This document shows positions 47,563-58,230 of a DNA stretch of 64,000 nt, in pieces (the stretch's first letter is position 1; the number at the start of each line of letters is the position of its first letter). The DNA is taken from assembly GCA_963930645.1 (NCBI GenBank), contig OZ005652.1, positions 355,571,102 through 355,635,101 on the forward strand. Direction: 5' to 3'. Origin of the DNA: Salticus scenicus. Lineage: Eukaryota; Arthropoda; Arachnida; Araneae; Salticidae. Made by a program: the position numbers and the translations under genes. A model generated the notes under the pieces. That model saw only the letters and a program-made list of their open reading frames with translations, was not told where the DNA came from and made no database searches.

Positions 47563-48110
47563 TCGGGAAATTTAGAAACATCTAATTTCATCGAAAACCG
47601 AGAATCTAAAATTTTTCTGAATCTTATACTTTGTTCTTATATATGCAGAGGAAATAATAATAAATCCACTTTTTTAAAAATAAGTAGTTGCTTTCAGTTA
47701 TTTGAAATGCAAGGAAATTTTAAAACGTGTAAATTCATCGAAAACCGGGAATCAAAAATTTTCCGTATATTCTACTTGCTTCTTATACACGCAAAAAAGA
47801 GTAATAAATACACTTTTTTTTAAATAAGTAGTCAATTTCAGTTAACTGAAACATAAGAAAATCTCAAAACATATAAATTAAGCGAAAAACAGAAATCGAT
47901 TTTTTTTTTTTTTTTTTTTTTTTTTATATCTGTGCTATTTTTTTTTTTTTTTTTTAATATCTACTTTCTTCTTATGCATTCAGCAGTTAGTAATAAATCA
48001 ACTTTTTAAAAATAAGTAGTCGATTTAAGTTAATTGATATGCAAGGAAATCTCAAATCGTGTAAATTTATCGAAAACCGGAAATAAAATTTTTTTCCGTG
48101 TCTTTTAATT
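47563..48110. repeat. Degenerate tandem repeat, about 147-bp unit, four copies
   Basis: The block GGAAATTTNAAAACGTGTAAATT.ATCGAAAACCG recurs near 47566, 47713, 47857 and 48043, each followed by a TTCTTAT...GCA block and AATAAGTAGT. The third unit is stretched by poly-T at 47901-47957. The open frame at 47539..47823 spans two units and is not a gene. Confidence 0.8.
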
Positions 48111-48125
48111 TTATCTTACTGATGC

Positions 48126-48215
48126 AAAAGATATACGCAAGCGAAGTGTGACGTCACTGACCATTGTTGGGGCTGAGTAAAAAAAAAAAAATTATGTTAA
48201 TCGTCCATTGGATTT

Positions 48216-48260
<45 letters not shown>

Positions 48261-49024
48261 TTGAGGAAATTATTTCCCGATTTTAATACCCATATATGGA
48301 TATAATTATAAATTAATTATCATGCACATGTGCTTAATTTTATTTCAAAACTGTGTTGTCCTTGGCGTTTTTTTGTACTTGGTGACAGTGGCGGTTCGTG
48401 AACCGAAAATATGTGAAGAGCTCAAAAATAATATTGAAGTATTTTTAATGCATAATTTTTATTAAGCATGGTCTTAACTAAAATGAACTAAAAATACTTA
48501 TGTAAATGTAAATTTATATTCTATAAATGAATACAATGTGCCTCTTAACCTGTTTTCAGTGCACGAACCGCCACTGCTTTGTGATCAAAACGTAATACGA
48601 AAATGTGCATACCAGATGTATATTTTCGTAATATCTGTTGTATGAAATATTGTTTTATTATATTATTGATTGCTCTATTAATATACGTTGTTAAAATAAC
48701 CATGGTTTTTGAAAGGAACTAAATATGTTTGCGAGATATTTTATCGACTTTTTTCCCCTCCAAAAACGACAGATATCAAATATCTTCCGCTGCAATATTT
48801 AGTATCTTATATCAGAAAATTTAACTTCAAAGTATGATAGAATATTTACCATCTTCCTTTTATTTAGTATATTAGTTTGTTATATCGGAATTAAAATCGG
48901 GAGATAATTTCCGCTAATTTTTAATAATATTTTTTTACAAAAAAATCTAATGGACTATTAACATAGGAAATATTTTTCGTGGCTCCACGACGGCTAGTGA
49001 TGTTATCACTTCGCATGCGTATAG
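48126..49024. mobile_element. Foldback-type element with about 170-bp TIRs
   Basis: The left arm contains ATACGCAAGCGAAGTG.GACGTCACT, poly-A, TTAATCGTCCATTGGATTTT and GAAATTATTTCCCGATTTTAA. The right arm repeats these as complements (CACTTCGCATGCGTAT at 49009-49024; AATCTAATGGACTATTAA near 48945; TTAAAATCGGGAGATAATTTC near 48890). TGATGC at 48120-48125 and 49025-49030 may be a 6-bp target duplication. A hAT MITE is nested inside. No coding capacity. Confidence 0.75.
48386..48576. mobile_element. hAT MITE, 191 bp, nested
   Basis: The ends CAGTGGCGGTTCGTG and CACGAACCGCCACTG are perfect complements, flanked by CTTGGTGA and CTTTGTGA, an 8-bp duplication with one mismatch. The CAGNG start and 8-bp duplication identify hAT. 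It lies between the arms of the foldback element, so it came later. Confidence 0.85.
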
Positions 49025-49306
49025 TGATGCTACGTTATCCAAATTACTGTGTCTATGGTTTTATTTGAGTTTCATGAAATTGCCAGATTTAACAACTTTC
49101 TACTTTTAGGTATTTTTTCATGTAAAGGAATACGTGTATGAAAGGGAAAATTGGGGTAAAATGCATAAAAAATAAGAGTACTTTTAAATACCTTTCTTGG
49201 CATTGTAAGAAAATAATTTTTGTATTCACAGCATTTGGCTAACCATACATTTCGAATGATACCATTTTCAACCTTCTACTCCCATAATTAATATGTTAAA
49301 AAGGGA

Positions 49307-49368
49307 CTACAAATTTTATGCTTGCCTATTAATATATATATATTAATAGGCAAGCATAAAATTTGTAG
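49307..49368. repeat. Perfect 62-bp palindrome
   Basis: 31 + 31 bases, perfectly self-complementary, no spacer, AT-rich centre. First bases CTACAAATTTTATGCTTGCC. Confidence 0.95.
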
Positions 49369-49375
49369 ATAGCTG

Positions 49376-49413
49376 ATGAGGAACAGCTAGATTTTTCGAT
49401 AGCTGTTCCTCAT
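49376..49413. repeat. 14-bp perfect stem, 10-base loop
   Basis: ATGAGGAACAGCTA (49376-49389) pairs exactly with 49400-49413. It follows the 62-bp palindrome after 7 bases. Confidence 0.9.
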
Positions 49414-50452
49414 TCTGATTTTGAAAATATAAACATAACATAACGATTGCTTTATACTAAAGCTACATGTCTGTTTACATTTGCATTATCAAATAAAGTA
49501 TGGTGAATATTTTGATTTAAAAAATATATTATCACGAAAGTTGATTATATTTTTTTTTTTCACAAATATTCTTATTTTCCTGACATGCTATTAAATTATA
49601 GTTTTTATTTTAATGTGTGATTTTTTTCTCATTTTTTGAACTGTTATATCTCCTCACACATACACACGTCCGTTGCTATTCGGACTATTAGTGTGGTTAG
49701 TGTGAATGCTATTCGGACCACTTCCATGTTGCTATGGCAGCGATCTACAAGATCCATTTTTATTTCAACATTACCGTTAGAAAACATTACAAAATAAGTA
49801 TAAAAGTCATTTCCAGAAAAAAAAATGTATTTGTATAGAAAATTTGGTTTGGTTTGTATCAAATTATATTGGAACGGTTTAATTGTTTAAAAAAAGAAAA
49901 AAAAAGGAGGAAAAGAATAAAAAAACGAATAACATCTATGTAGTTGAATATGCAGATTTATTTATAGATATTCATAAACAAACATATTGCGAAGATTTTT
50001 TTCAAAGATTAAAAATACTCATTTACTAAGATCTGTTTTCATGTTGCATTTTCATTTTTGTCATTGAATTTTCGAAAACTTCATTATTTTCATTTTTGCT
50101 TTTCAAAAATTATTTTGAGTTATTGCCCTTTTATGAAGAAATTTAGCATCATTTAGAGTACAAAATTTCTGTGAAAATAATTAATCTCTACCCTACTCCC
50201 ACACTCAAAAAGTAGAAAAGATAATTTTTCATGCATGGAGACAAGACACATTTTATTATTTCTAAATTTTACTCTTTTATCAGTTCTAACTTATTTTCCT
50301 TGGAAAAGATGGTCCGACCAACGGTCCTATTAGCTACTTCGCATACACACACATATATGTATGTATTATGAAAAATATGTAATTATTTTTTGTTACACTA
50401 TGGTTTTGTAATTTTACGTATACACAATTTAGATTAATTTGAATTTTGTATT

Positions 50453-50493
<41 letters not shown>

Positions 50494-51297
50494 GGAAATT
50501 GCTTTTAATATTTTATATTAAACAATGAACAGGGGAAATAAAAACACGCTTATTTAAAATGGTTGTACAAAGATACTGATTGTAATTTACTCTTGTAATA
50601 ACAAATCAATTCATAAATTATATTTACAAACACATGTTCTATAAAACATGTAGTTTTCAGCAATGCTGGTATTAAAAATTATTTTCCAAATTTTCTTTCA
50701 CCCAGAACAAATTAAGAAATATTTTCGTTTAGGAAGATTAGCATATTAGCAAAGCTAGTTATATGCCATAGAATACTTCGGGAGAAAAATACATGTGAAT
50801 GATAAAATTATTCTGTAAATAACATAAAATAAGGATTGTATAATATAGTATTTCATTAAAATTTATTTCTTTATGTATTATTTTTTTTTTTTGCTTCAAT
50901 TATTTACTTATGTATTTTTTACAGGAATCATTTTTATTTGTATGAGTGGGTAGTTTTAATTTCTTGCTTAAGTTTTTATCGTCTAATGTGTCAAAATATT
51001 ATAATTTTTTTGTAAATTTAACTTTTAAAAAATACTTTTAATTGGAAATTAGACAATATTGAATAACATTAGTGAATTAAAAATGTTTAGTACAGGATAA
51101 CAATATAAAAATATCTGGTCAAGACAGTTATTCTTTAGCCTTGAAACAACTATATATATATATATATATATATATTAAACAAACATAGTTCTTGGTATGT
51201 TCCTTTAAAAAATTTCTGATTAATTACTTACATGCTGAATACTTATGTAAATTTTATGGATTATTACAGATTAAAATTCTTATTTGTATGATTTCTT
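49414..51297. other. No gene; AT-rich
   Basis: Poly-A at 50458-50490 and (TA)n at about 51150-51175. The 72-codon minus frame at 49644..49862 matches nothing I recognise. Confidence 0.5.
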
Positions 51298-51362
51298 AAG
51301 TTTCTGCCATGCCAGTTATAACTAGTTATAACCAGTGGTTTTAACTGCCCTGGCAGAAACTT
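51298..51362. repeat. Inverted repeat, 21-bp arms
   Basis: AAGTTTCTGCCATGCCAGTT at the left and a complement with two changes at the right, enclosing TAACTAGTTATAACCAGTGG. Could be a tiny MITE, no target duplication seen. Confidence 0.6.
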
Positions 51363-51471
51363 TCAAGCCCTGTTTCATTCACACAATATTGCCTAGTGTC
51401 GGGTAGAAAGTGGGAGTGGACCAAGGGAAATTGTTGTACACTTGTTGAAATAATGGTGGCTGAATGTTTAA

Positions 51472-51543
51472 CCACTTCACCGGCCATCCCGAGATAACTC
51501 GGGGCAACGTAGCCTTCCACATACTACAGTGGCCGGTGAAGGG
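51472..51543. mobile_element. 72-bp piggyBac-type mini element (TTAA)
   Basis: CCACTTCACCGGCCA and TGGCCGGTGAAGGG are near-perfect complements, flanked by TTAA (51468-51471) and TTTA (51544-51547). Inside the left end is a second hairpin, CCCGAGATAACTCGGG. TTAA targets with such compound ends are typical of piggyBac derivatives. Confidence 0.65.
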
Positions 51544-51645
51544 TTTATATGTTCTGTTTTGAAGTGAAAAGTTGAAATGAGTATTTCCATCTAATAGCAG
51601 GCATGTAAAAATATGTTGGTGATTTATCATTGCCATAAAAACAAC

Positions 51646-51700
<55 letters not shown>

Positions 51701-51767
51701 ACCACTTAATTTTACTTGAAGGACGATAAATTCATTAAATAAATTTACACAGTTACCTTACTGATAA

Positions 51768-51832
51768 TTATATGGAGCTAGTTTTTTAGTAGTAATTGAT
51801 CAATTACTACTAAAAAACTTGCTCCATATAAT
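51768..51832. repeat. Near-perfect 65-bp palindrome at the Penelope junction
   Basis: ATTATATGGAGCTAGTTTTT and onward is mirrored to the right with one mismatch (AGCTAG versus CTTGCT). It marks the inversion point of the two Penelope-like fragments. Confidence 0.9.
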
Positions 51833-52024
51833 AATCACAGTTATGCCCTAAAACACGAGGCCCTCGAAATTCTGACTGACCCCTACTCACTTAACGAAAG
51901 GGAACACGCAATAATACCGAAAGAATGGCAGCCAATACTAAACTTAATTGAAGTGAAGCGAGGGGATCTAACGAGCCGACGACGATCAACAATAGAGACA
52001 GATGTAGATGAAGAGGTCACTTAG
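51800..52024 (+). pseudogene. Penelope-like polyprotein, C-terminal fragment
   Basis: 74 codons end in TAG at 52022-52024. Near the start lies YALKHEALEILTDPYSLNER followed by IIPKEWQPIL, matching the end of the GIY-YIG endonuclease region of Penelope-like elements (pattern REAlEI......nNReDg..l...W.p.l). A basic-acidic tail (KRGDLTSRRRS, ETDVDEEV) follows. Reverse transcriptase and the endonuclease catalytic part are absent. Confidence 0.6.
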
Positions 52025-52070
52025 CACCTGAAGATGAGTGCGGACGCACTTGAAATACGTATTGTGCAAA
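52021..52070 (+). ncRNA. Hammerhead-ribozyme-like fold in Penelope 3' tail
   Basis: In order: GCAC (52024-52027), CTGAAGA (52028-52034, the CUGANGA core), a stem GAGTGC/GCACTT with loop GGAC (52036-52051), GAAA (52052-52055), a short self-complementary TACGTA, then GTGC (52064-52067), which pairs with the first GCAC. This is the type I hammerhead order, with a very short stem III as reported in Penelope-like elements. One extra U after the core (52035) departs from the consensus, so activity is uncertain. Confidence 0.45.
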
Positions 52071-52125
52071 AAAGAAATAAGGACATTATGTAAGGTAACT
52101 GTGTAAATTTATTTAATAATATATT

Positions 52126-53731
52126 TATTTATTTATTTACATTTAGTGGCGATCTATTCACATGTCTCGAGTTTAATTTACAACTAGGGTGCCTCGATAA
52201 GATAAGAGTGGCGACAGATCTGTGACAGATTCTCATTGGACAAGACTCACCATCAGCCGCCCGGGGCGATTTTTGGATGATGCTCCGTAGGTTTTACATT
52301 GAGAGTTTCGCATATGTCGAAAAAAGCATTTTTATCTCTTGATATTAAGTAAATTTGATTTTTTTTTTCTTTCAGAAATACATTAAGAAAGAATATTTGT
52401 AAAATATCAAAACATATTTTACTGATTAATGTTAATTATTAATCTGTTTTATTAACTTTATTGATGGACGTGATAGGCAGATTCGTTTACTGGCCTGTTT
52501 CACAGCTTATAAATTAATATAAAAAGAAACAATACTGTATGATTATTGTCATAACTGATCTGTAATAATCTTATTTATTAAATATATTACTTTTGTCCTA
52601 TTTTGGTGCTATTTTAAATAAAAAATAATAATGATTTCATTGATAAAGCAAAGTAGAAACATTTGGCGATATTTAACATGGTACTTGGCGAGAGATTCTC
52701 CGTCAGTGTTTTGACATCTTTCTCAGAGAAAGCTAAAAGCTTTATAAGTGTGTATCTCTGTGTGTATTATGTGTAAGAGTATGCCCTAAGGAATATATAA
52801 ATTGTTTCTTATTTATTACGTCTGATTAATTACGAATTAATGTTTAATTTTCTTCAATAAAATTAATAGTTATTTAATATTTTGAAAATAAAAATAAAAA
52901 TAAAATAACTAAAATAAATTCATTAGTTTATTTTTTTCTTTTCTTTCTTTCTTTCTTTCATTCTTTCTTTTTTTTTTTTTTTTTTAAATAGTGAGTTTTG
53001 AAAGCATTAAAATTTATAAATATATTTAAATATTTTACAAACGTTGTTTCTTTTTAATTGTTTGCTAAAACATTTATTTTGTGGGAGTCATAGTATTTCT
53101 TCCCTAGAAATGTTTACATAGGGTGCGAATTAAATCTGGCGATACCTTTAATTAGAAAAAGAATGGTAATACGATTTTAGATTAAATTATATGGTGTGTC
53201 ACTCACACGACTTCTTCTTACACTGCATTTCAATGTTATAAAGACAGACCGCATATTAAGTTCAGTAAAGTAAAATAATATAGTTCAATGTACTTTAAAA
53301 TTAATCTAAAAAAGGTGTAGGCCATTGTTTCATTTAGCATAAAATTCTATGCGAAGGGAGCTGCCGCCCTCCTAACCCTCCCCACCCCGTTTAATTATAG
53401 TGCTTACAATTAAAAAAAAATAAAGTCTAATTTTAAAAACCTTTCTTTCTTTCTCTTATGAGTGTATGTTACAAAAATTTTGTGGTAGCTCGAGATCAAG
53501 ATCTAATGCACAATATTTTACGAAAGTTTTTATTTTGTCGCATTTTAGCATAAACTGGAGTCTTTCAATTTTTGGTGCATATTAGTTGACAAAAGGTGCT
53601 ACTATGCTGAAATTCCTGATTTTTTAGGAAAGCTAGATCTCAACTTCTATAGTGTATAAACGTATCAAACATGATAGTTAAGATGGTTAATATGTAAAGT
53701 AGGTGAATGATTGCTTAAATATATTTAAATC

Positions 53732-53762
<31 letters not shown>

Positions 53763-54161
53763 AGAAAGAAAGAAAGAAAGAAAGCAAAATAAAATGCTAC
53801 CGTTTTAAATGTTATTGATAAGTGTGCTTATCAATATCTCCTGGCCTTCCTCGCAGATTCATTAAGCACATTTATACAAAATATGCACATAAAAAATTGA
53901 CAGTTAGTGTCAATTTAAATTATTTATTTTATACATTTAAAAGATCTTTTTTAATACACTTGAATTTGGCCAAAACTTATTATTAGTTTATTAGATTTAT
54001 TGGTATAGCTATTACTGTACTGATCCCCAAAAAGAAAAAAAAAAAAATTATATCTGATTCCCTAAAACTAATTGCTAATTTTCTTATATACATCCCTTCA
54101 CCTTTATTATTGTTGTAATCAAAATTTCAGTTATCTTTTTTTTTTTTTTTTTTGCTAAAAA
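52126..54161. other. No gene recognised; simple repeats
   Basis: 52190-52320 has normal base composition without a frame; its GGGTGCCTCGATAAGATAAGAGTGGCGACAG stretch loosely resembles part of the LTR at 55.5-55.7 kb. TC-rich and poly-T repeats lie at about 52935-52985, poly-A plus (AAAG)n at 53733-53784. Confidence 0.5.
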
Positions 54162-54314
54162 ATGACGAGCTGTTCTGCTTTCAACTGCTCAAACAGATTT
54201 GAGCAATGCTATAAGTTAAAAGTGTTTCCTAAAGATCCCAAAAGGAGGAAACTTTTGGCCTCCAAAGTTAAACGCCTTAATTGGGAACCAACTAACGCAA
54301 GCTATTTGTGTGAA
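54162..54314 (+). CDS. THAP-domain protein, first coding exon (N-terminal half of THAP finger)
   Basis: The exon opens MTSCSAFNCSNRF and runs 51 codons to a splice donor GTAAGA at 54315. It shows the THAP pattern: C-x4-C at residues 4 and 9, the FP motif in VFPKDPKRRKL near residues 27-37, an invariant Trp in LNWEPT near 41-44, and the third Cys of the C2CH site at residue 50 (LCE). The final His would lie at the start of the next exon, which is usual for a split after this codon. THAP fingers bind DNA in transcription regulators and in P-element transposases. The next exon was not found in the window, so host gene versus domesticated or mobile P element is open. Frame intact. Confidence 0.75.
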
Positions 54315-55509
54315 GTAAGAATTTTTACATTTTCGATTGTTTATTTATTATTTTCTTTATGTACTTGAAAGTTCTTTCTGCGATTAATTTTCAATTACAT
54401 TTAAGAGATTTTGTGATTTTCATAGTTAAATCGTCTAACAATTTACTATACATTGTTCGCACCAATCTTGGTAATTTAATGGTCGGAAAGGATCACCTAG
54501 AATACTATTTAGAGGTTAAAATATAAAATAATAGCCAAAGTTTTAAGTACACACATTTTACATATATTTACATATTTTTACTGCGTATATCAATATTTTC
54601 ACAACAAAACTATACACATACTTTACTTTTAAACCATTCTAAATACAAAATGTATATATATTTATTTTTTAGTAACACTAATTCCCACAAATGCAAGAAA
54701 AAAAAAATAATTAATAAAATAAAACATAATTAGTTAATTTAAAATTAATTTATTAATTAATTTAAACAAATAATATAAAAACCATAAATTCTGAAATCCT
54801 GCAATCCTGCAATAATTTTTTTCGGGTAGAAAAAATTGGAGCTCATATATTTATCAACAAGGCACAAGTGTTGTGTGAAAGCAACGAGGCAGTACTTTTT
54901 CAGAACCTTGAAGATAGGACAATATTTTCTCTCCCCTCCCCCCCACGTTAAATCTTGAACATAATATCAAAATGCAAAAAAAATCTGTAAAGAATTAGAA
55001 ATGACCAATTTATTCTTATATTCTTATTATTTCAGAAATTAAACTTATTAAAGAAAAAATATTAAAGTTTATTTTAAAAAAAATATGTGCTACAAAATGA
55101 AAAAATAATGAAATTAAATCGGGATGCATTATAAATTCTCAAATGAAAAATTTCCCTTAGTTCACTATAAACAAAAAAATTCTTTAGTTCAGTATAATGT
55201 TTTTGGTTTTTAAAAATCTAAGTTAAAAATAATGGTTTAATAATAATAGTAATGAATTGAAAATTAACACACAGAAAAAATAAAAATAATTATTAAATAA
55301 AATTTTTAAAAGTCGTAAATTTCTAAGAGCAATTCTTTTTTTTTTTTTTTTTTTTTTTTTTCCTTTTTATAAATTTGGCAATTTAAGTCTATCGATAACT
55401 TATTATTTGACAAAACTAAAAATAATTTAGTGAAAAGAAAATGCTTAATTTCAGTACAATTTAAACAAATTATGAATAAATTAAGTCTTTTTTACTTCTA
55501 AGAAAATTA
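54315..55509. other. Presumed intron or flank, no exon found
   Basis: AT-rich, poly-T at 55337-55361. No second THAP exon recognised. Confidence 0.5.
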
Positions 55510-55713
55510 AATATCCTGCCAGAAAAGTAAATGTTCACCAGAAGCATTTTCTCGCCAACGTAAGGTAAAGATCATATCTAGAAAGAATCAACCCCACTCG
55601 TAGCTTACGCAAGGAACCCAAGATTTCATCCACAGCGGTTGCGCACTGAGAACTGTCGTCACTCTTAGTAATACAGGCACCCTAATTACAACCACTTTGA
55701 TTAAATTATTACA
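55510..55713 (-). mobile_element. LTR fragment with adjacent purine tract and pol end, minus orientation
   Basis: On the minus strand, a stop codon (55725-55723) ends a short basic frame that reads RKPKAFVRRLFADR (from about 55767). It is followed by the purine tract AAGGGGGGA and then TGTAATAATTTAATC at 55713 downward. Stop, purine tract, TG is the layout of the 3' end of an LTR retrotransposon. The far LTR border was not found, so the start given is approximate. The family is not identified. Confidence 0.5.
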
Positions 55714-55796
55714 AATCCCCCCTTAACGATCGGCAAACAAACGCCTCACAAAAGCCTTGGGCTTTCTAATGATTTTCCGTCTGCAACAAAAATGTG

Positions 55797-55945
55797 ATTG
55801 AGTGCAAATTTAACATGTTTTATGAATTGTTAATACTTTTTGAGATACCAAACTTGATCTGGCATTTCTGGATCATAGAAAGGTTTCACTTTGCTGCAAA
55901 TAAAATTATACTACTACGAATAATAAAAAAATCATGAACTTTTTT
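55797..55945 (-). repeat. Dispersed repeat, partner of 42190..42352
   Basis: See the partner. On the minus strand it reads GCAGCAAAGTGAAACCTTTC, CTATGATCCAGAAATGCCAG, then CAAGTTTGGTATC and CAATTCATAAAACATG. About 80 percent match. Confidence 0.65.
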
Positions 55946-56184
55946 TTTTTTTTTTTAAAGAAAAACAAAAAAGCAAAAGACATACAGTTTACATAAATAC
56001 ATACAGTGGATATGAAAAACATACAGTGAATATAAAAATATACAATGAATAAGAAAACTTGTAATATTGTTTAAAACTTTGCAGATCAATTTAACAACAA
56101 AAGAAACAAATGTTAATGCTTAAAAATTTATTAAATTTTATTTAAATTTATTTTATGCTTAAAACTTTTTTTGTATCTCTAGAT

Positions 56185-56254
56185 CAGGGGCCGAAATTTC
56201 AAATCAGATTACACTCGTCAAAAACAAATTTTACTCGAAATAAATTAGGGTTGT

Positions 56255-56290
<36 letters not shown>

Positions 56291-57081
56291 GCATTTTGTG
56301 TTTTTTTATTTTTCCCAACTATTTGAAATGCTTTTACAAATATGCCTAGAATTATATATATTAAAAGTGTGTCGTATATCATCATGCCTCATAATTATCT
56401 ATAATTAAAAATCATTATAGTGTATTGTATTTGAAATTTGAAAAAGATGAAAATATCTAATAGCATAAATGCAAAGATTCATTAAAGAAAAAAAGAAGAA
56501 GAAAAATTCTTTATCAAACAATATCCTGTGAAAATCTTTTTATTTTGAAACATTAAGCTTCTTTGTTTACCTATTTATTTATTTAACTTCTCTTTTTACA
56601 TCAGAAATGTCTTTTTTGTTCGATTTATTTTTGTAATCAGATGGAATGTCGATGTGTATAGCTTGTTCATTATTGTTATTTCAGAATAACTTTTCCGATA
56701 TGACAGTTGCTTACAAATCATTACAATCGCAAATACTTGGCGTTTCAAGGAAAAATTGGAGAATGCGAACTGTTTTCTGGTAATTATTCAACAAAATAAA
56801 AATAAGCAGTATCTATAAAAGGGCTCGGGCCCATTTTTATGCACCAATATCGCATAGGCAAACTTTCGTGTTTCTCTTCTCTCGGTTAGAGGGCGATGGG
56901 CAAAAAGTCTCTCTGCTCTGCTCGTCTGTTCTCACTCTGATTGGGGAAATCAGAGTGAGAGAAATAAAACTGAGGAAGAGATTAAAACTTTTATGCATGT
57001 AATAAGCATTTTTCCTTTTCCAGGCCGGGGCGATCGTCGGACAGCACACACACACAATGGCGAGCGGAAATTTGCGCCCTG
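56185..57081. mobile_element. hAT element, 897 bp, non-autonomous, exact 8-bp duplication
   Basis: Ends CAGGGGCCGAAATTTC (left) and GAAATTTGCGCCCTG (right, complement CAGGGCGCAAATTTC) are flanked by CTCTAGAT at 56177-56184 and 57082-57089, exact. The interior has no transposase. Its right quarter (56815-57060) is GC-richer and carries a TATAAAAGGG box at 56814-56823 and an inverted repeat CTCACTCTGATT/AATCAGAGTGAG at 56931-56961. The minus frame at 56837..57055 is unrecognised. Confidence 0.85.
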
Positions 57082-57089
57082 CTCTAGAT

Positions 57090-57999
57090 TACTATAGTGT
57101 ATAGTCTTAATTTATGTAAAATTTGCATCTACAAATTAATTTTATGAATTGCAATTATTCTTAGTGATACCAGAGTGCGGTCACCAAATTGTGAGTAAAA
57201 TTTATGTAAATGTTACTTTGTATCATAGTATCCAACTAAGTGAAAATTTGTGCAAAGAGATGGTGTGATGCAAAGAAAACATTTGCACAAATTTTACTTG
57301 CAGTTTTGGATCGCGTTACGAAAGAGACTAATCGATTTATTGAAATAAATAATTTTAATTTATAATGCAAACTCTGGGAAAGTGTCATTATTTGAAAACT
57401 AAAAGCACTGTTTCAATGTGTGTGTGTAAATATATTTTATTAGACAAAACAAAGGTAATTTTAATGGAATCTAAAAACAAATTTTTTAAAGTGACATTGA
57501 GGCGTCACTGGAATTTTTATATAATTCCTTTTAAAACTGTTATTTTGAAATTGAAAAGCAAATGAAAAAGCATCAGTGAGTATATTTTATGTATTTTTCT
57601 AATATTGAAGTTAAAAATATTATATTTGAATTGTAAATATAAATAAGAGAAAAAAGCAAATGATCAAATAAGAAAATCTATGTATATTTTATTTAATAGC
57701 AAAGCGTCACTTAAAATTTGATATCATTATTTTTAAGACCCATATTTCAAATTTTTATAGCGATAATCTAGCTGGGTCGCAAACTTTTAACCCGTTAAGG
57801 GTTTTTTGTACTGATAACGTATACAGGTAACAAAATGTTAATTAAAAAAAATATCTGAGGAATAATTTTGACATAAAGATATTTATTGTGCACTTGAAAG
57901 TAAGCTTTAGAAAATGTAAAAATACAACACGTAATGTGGTCACCAAATTCTACCCATATTTCATTAATATATCTGTTTCCCACGGATATCTATTTCTTG
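57090..57999. repeat. Dispersed repeat end at 57110..57180; otherwise no gene
   Basis: 57110..57178 matches the complement of 40384..40457 over about 65 bp. The rest is AT-rich; open frames at 57365 and 57795 match no family I know. Confidence 0.5.

Positions 58000-58041
<42 letters not shown>
58000..58041. repeat. (TAA)n microsatellite
   Basis: About 14 uninterrupted units. Confidence 0.95.
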
Positions 58042-58043
<2 letters not shown>

Positions 58044-58110
58044 CCCAAACCTTAAACAAAACGGGTGTAAAGTGTATATATATATATATATATAAGAAAA
58101 AAAATATTCT

Positions 58111-58230
58111 GGCGTAACTAGGATGTAGGATGGCGTAACTAGGCGTAACTAGGCGTGGCGTAACTAGGCGTGGCGTAACTAGGCGTGGCGTAACTAGACG
58201 TGGCGTAACTAGGATTCTAGGATGTAGTAG
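58111..58230. repeat. 16-bp minisatellite GGCGTAACTAGGCGT(-)
   Basis: Six to seven copies of GGCGTAACTAGGCGT or shorter forms, framed on both sides by CTAGGATGTAG. The open minus frame across it is repeat translation. Confidence 0.9.

Larger units (their letters stand above)
51725..52125 (+). mobile_element. Penelope-like element 3' end, partly inverted duplicate
   Basis: The plus strand at 51800..52024 codes for the end of a Penelope-like polyprotein, followed by a 3' tail to 52125. To the left, 51735-51764 is the complement of the tail end (AAATTTACACAGTTACCTTA), and 51768-51799 is the complement of 51801-51832. So a second, shortened, head-to-head copy abuts the first. Partial inverted copies are a known habit of Penelope-like elements. 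Confidence 0.65.

Noticed and set aside
49371..49413. CTGATGAG next to a stem looked like a hammerhead core
   Set aside because: No GAAA box follows at the required place and the stem includes the core bases. It is a plain hairpin.
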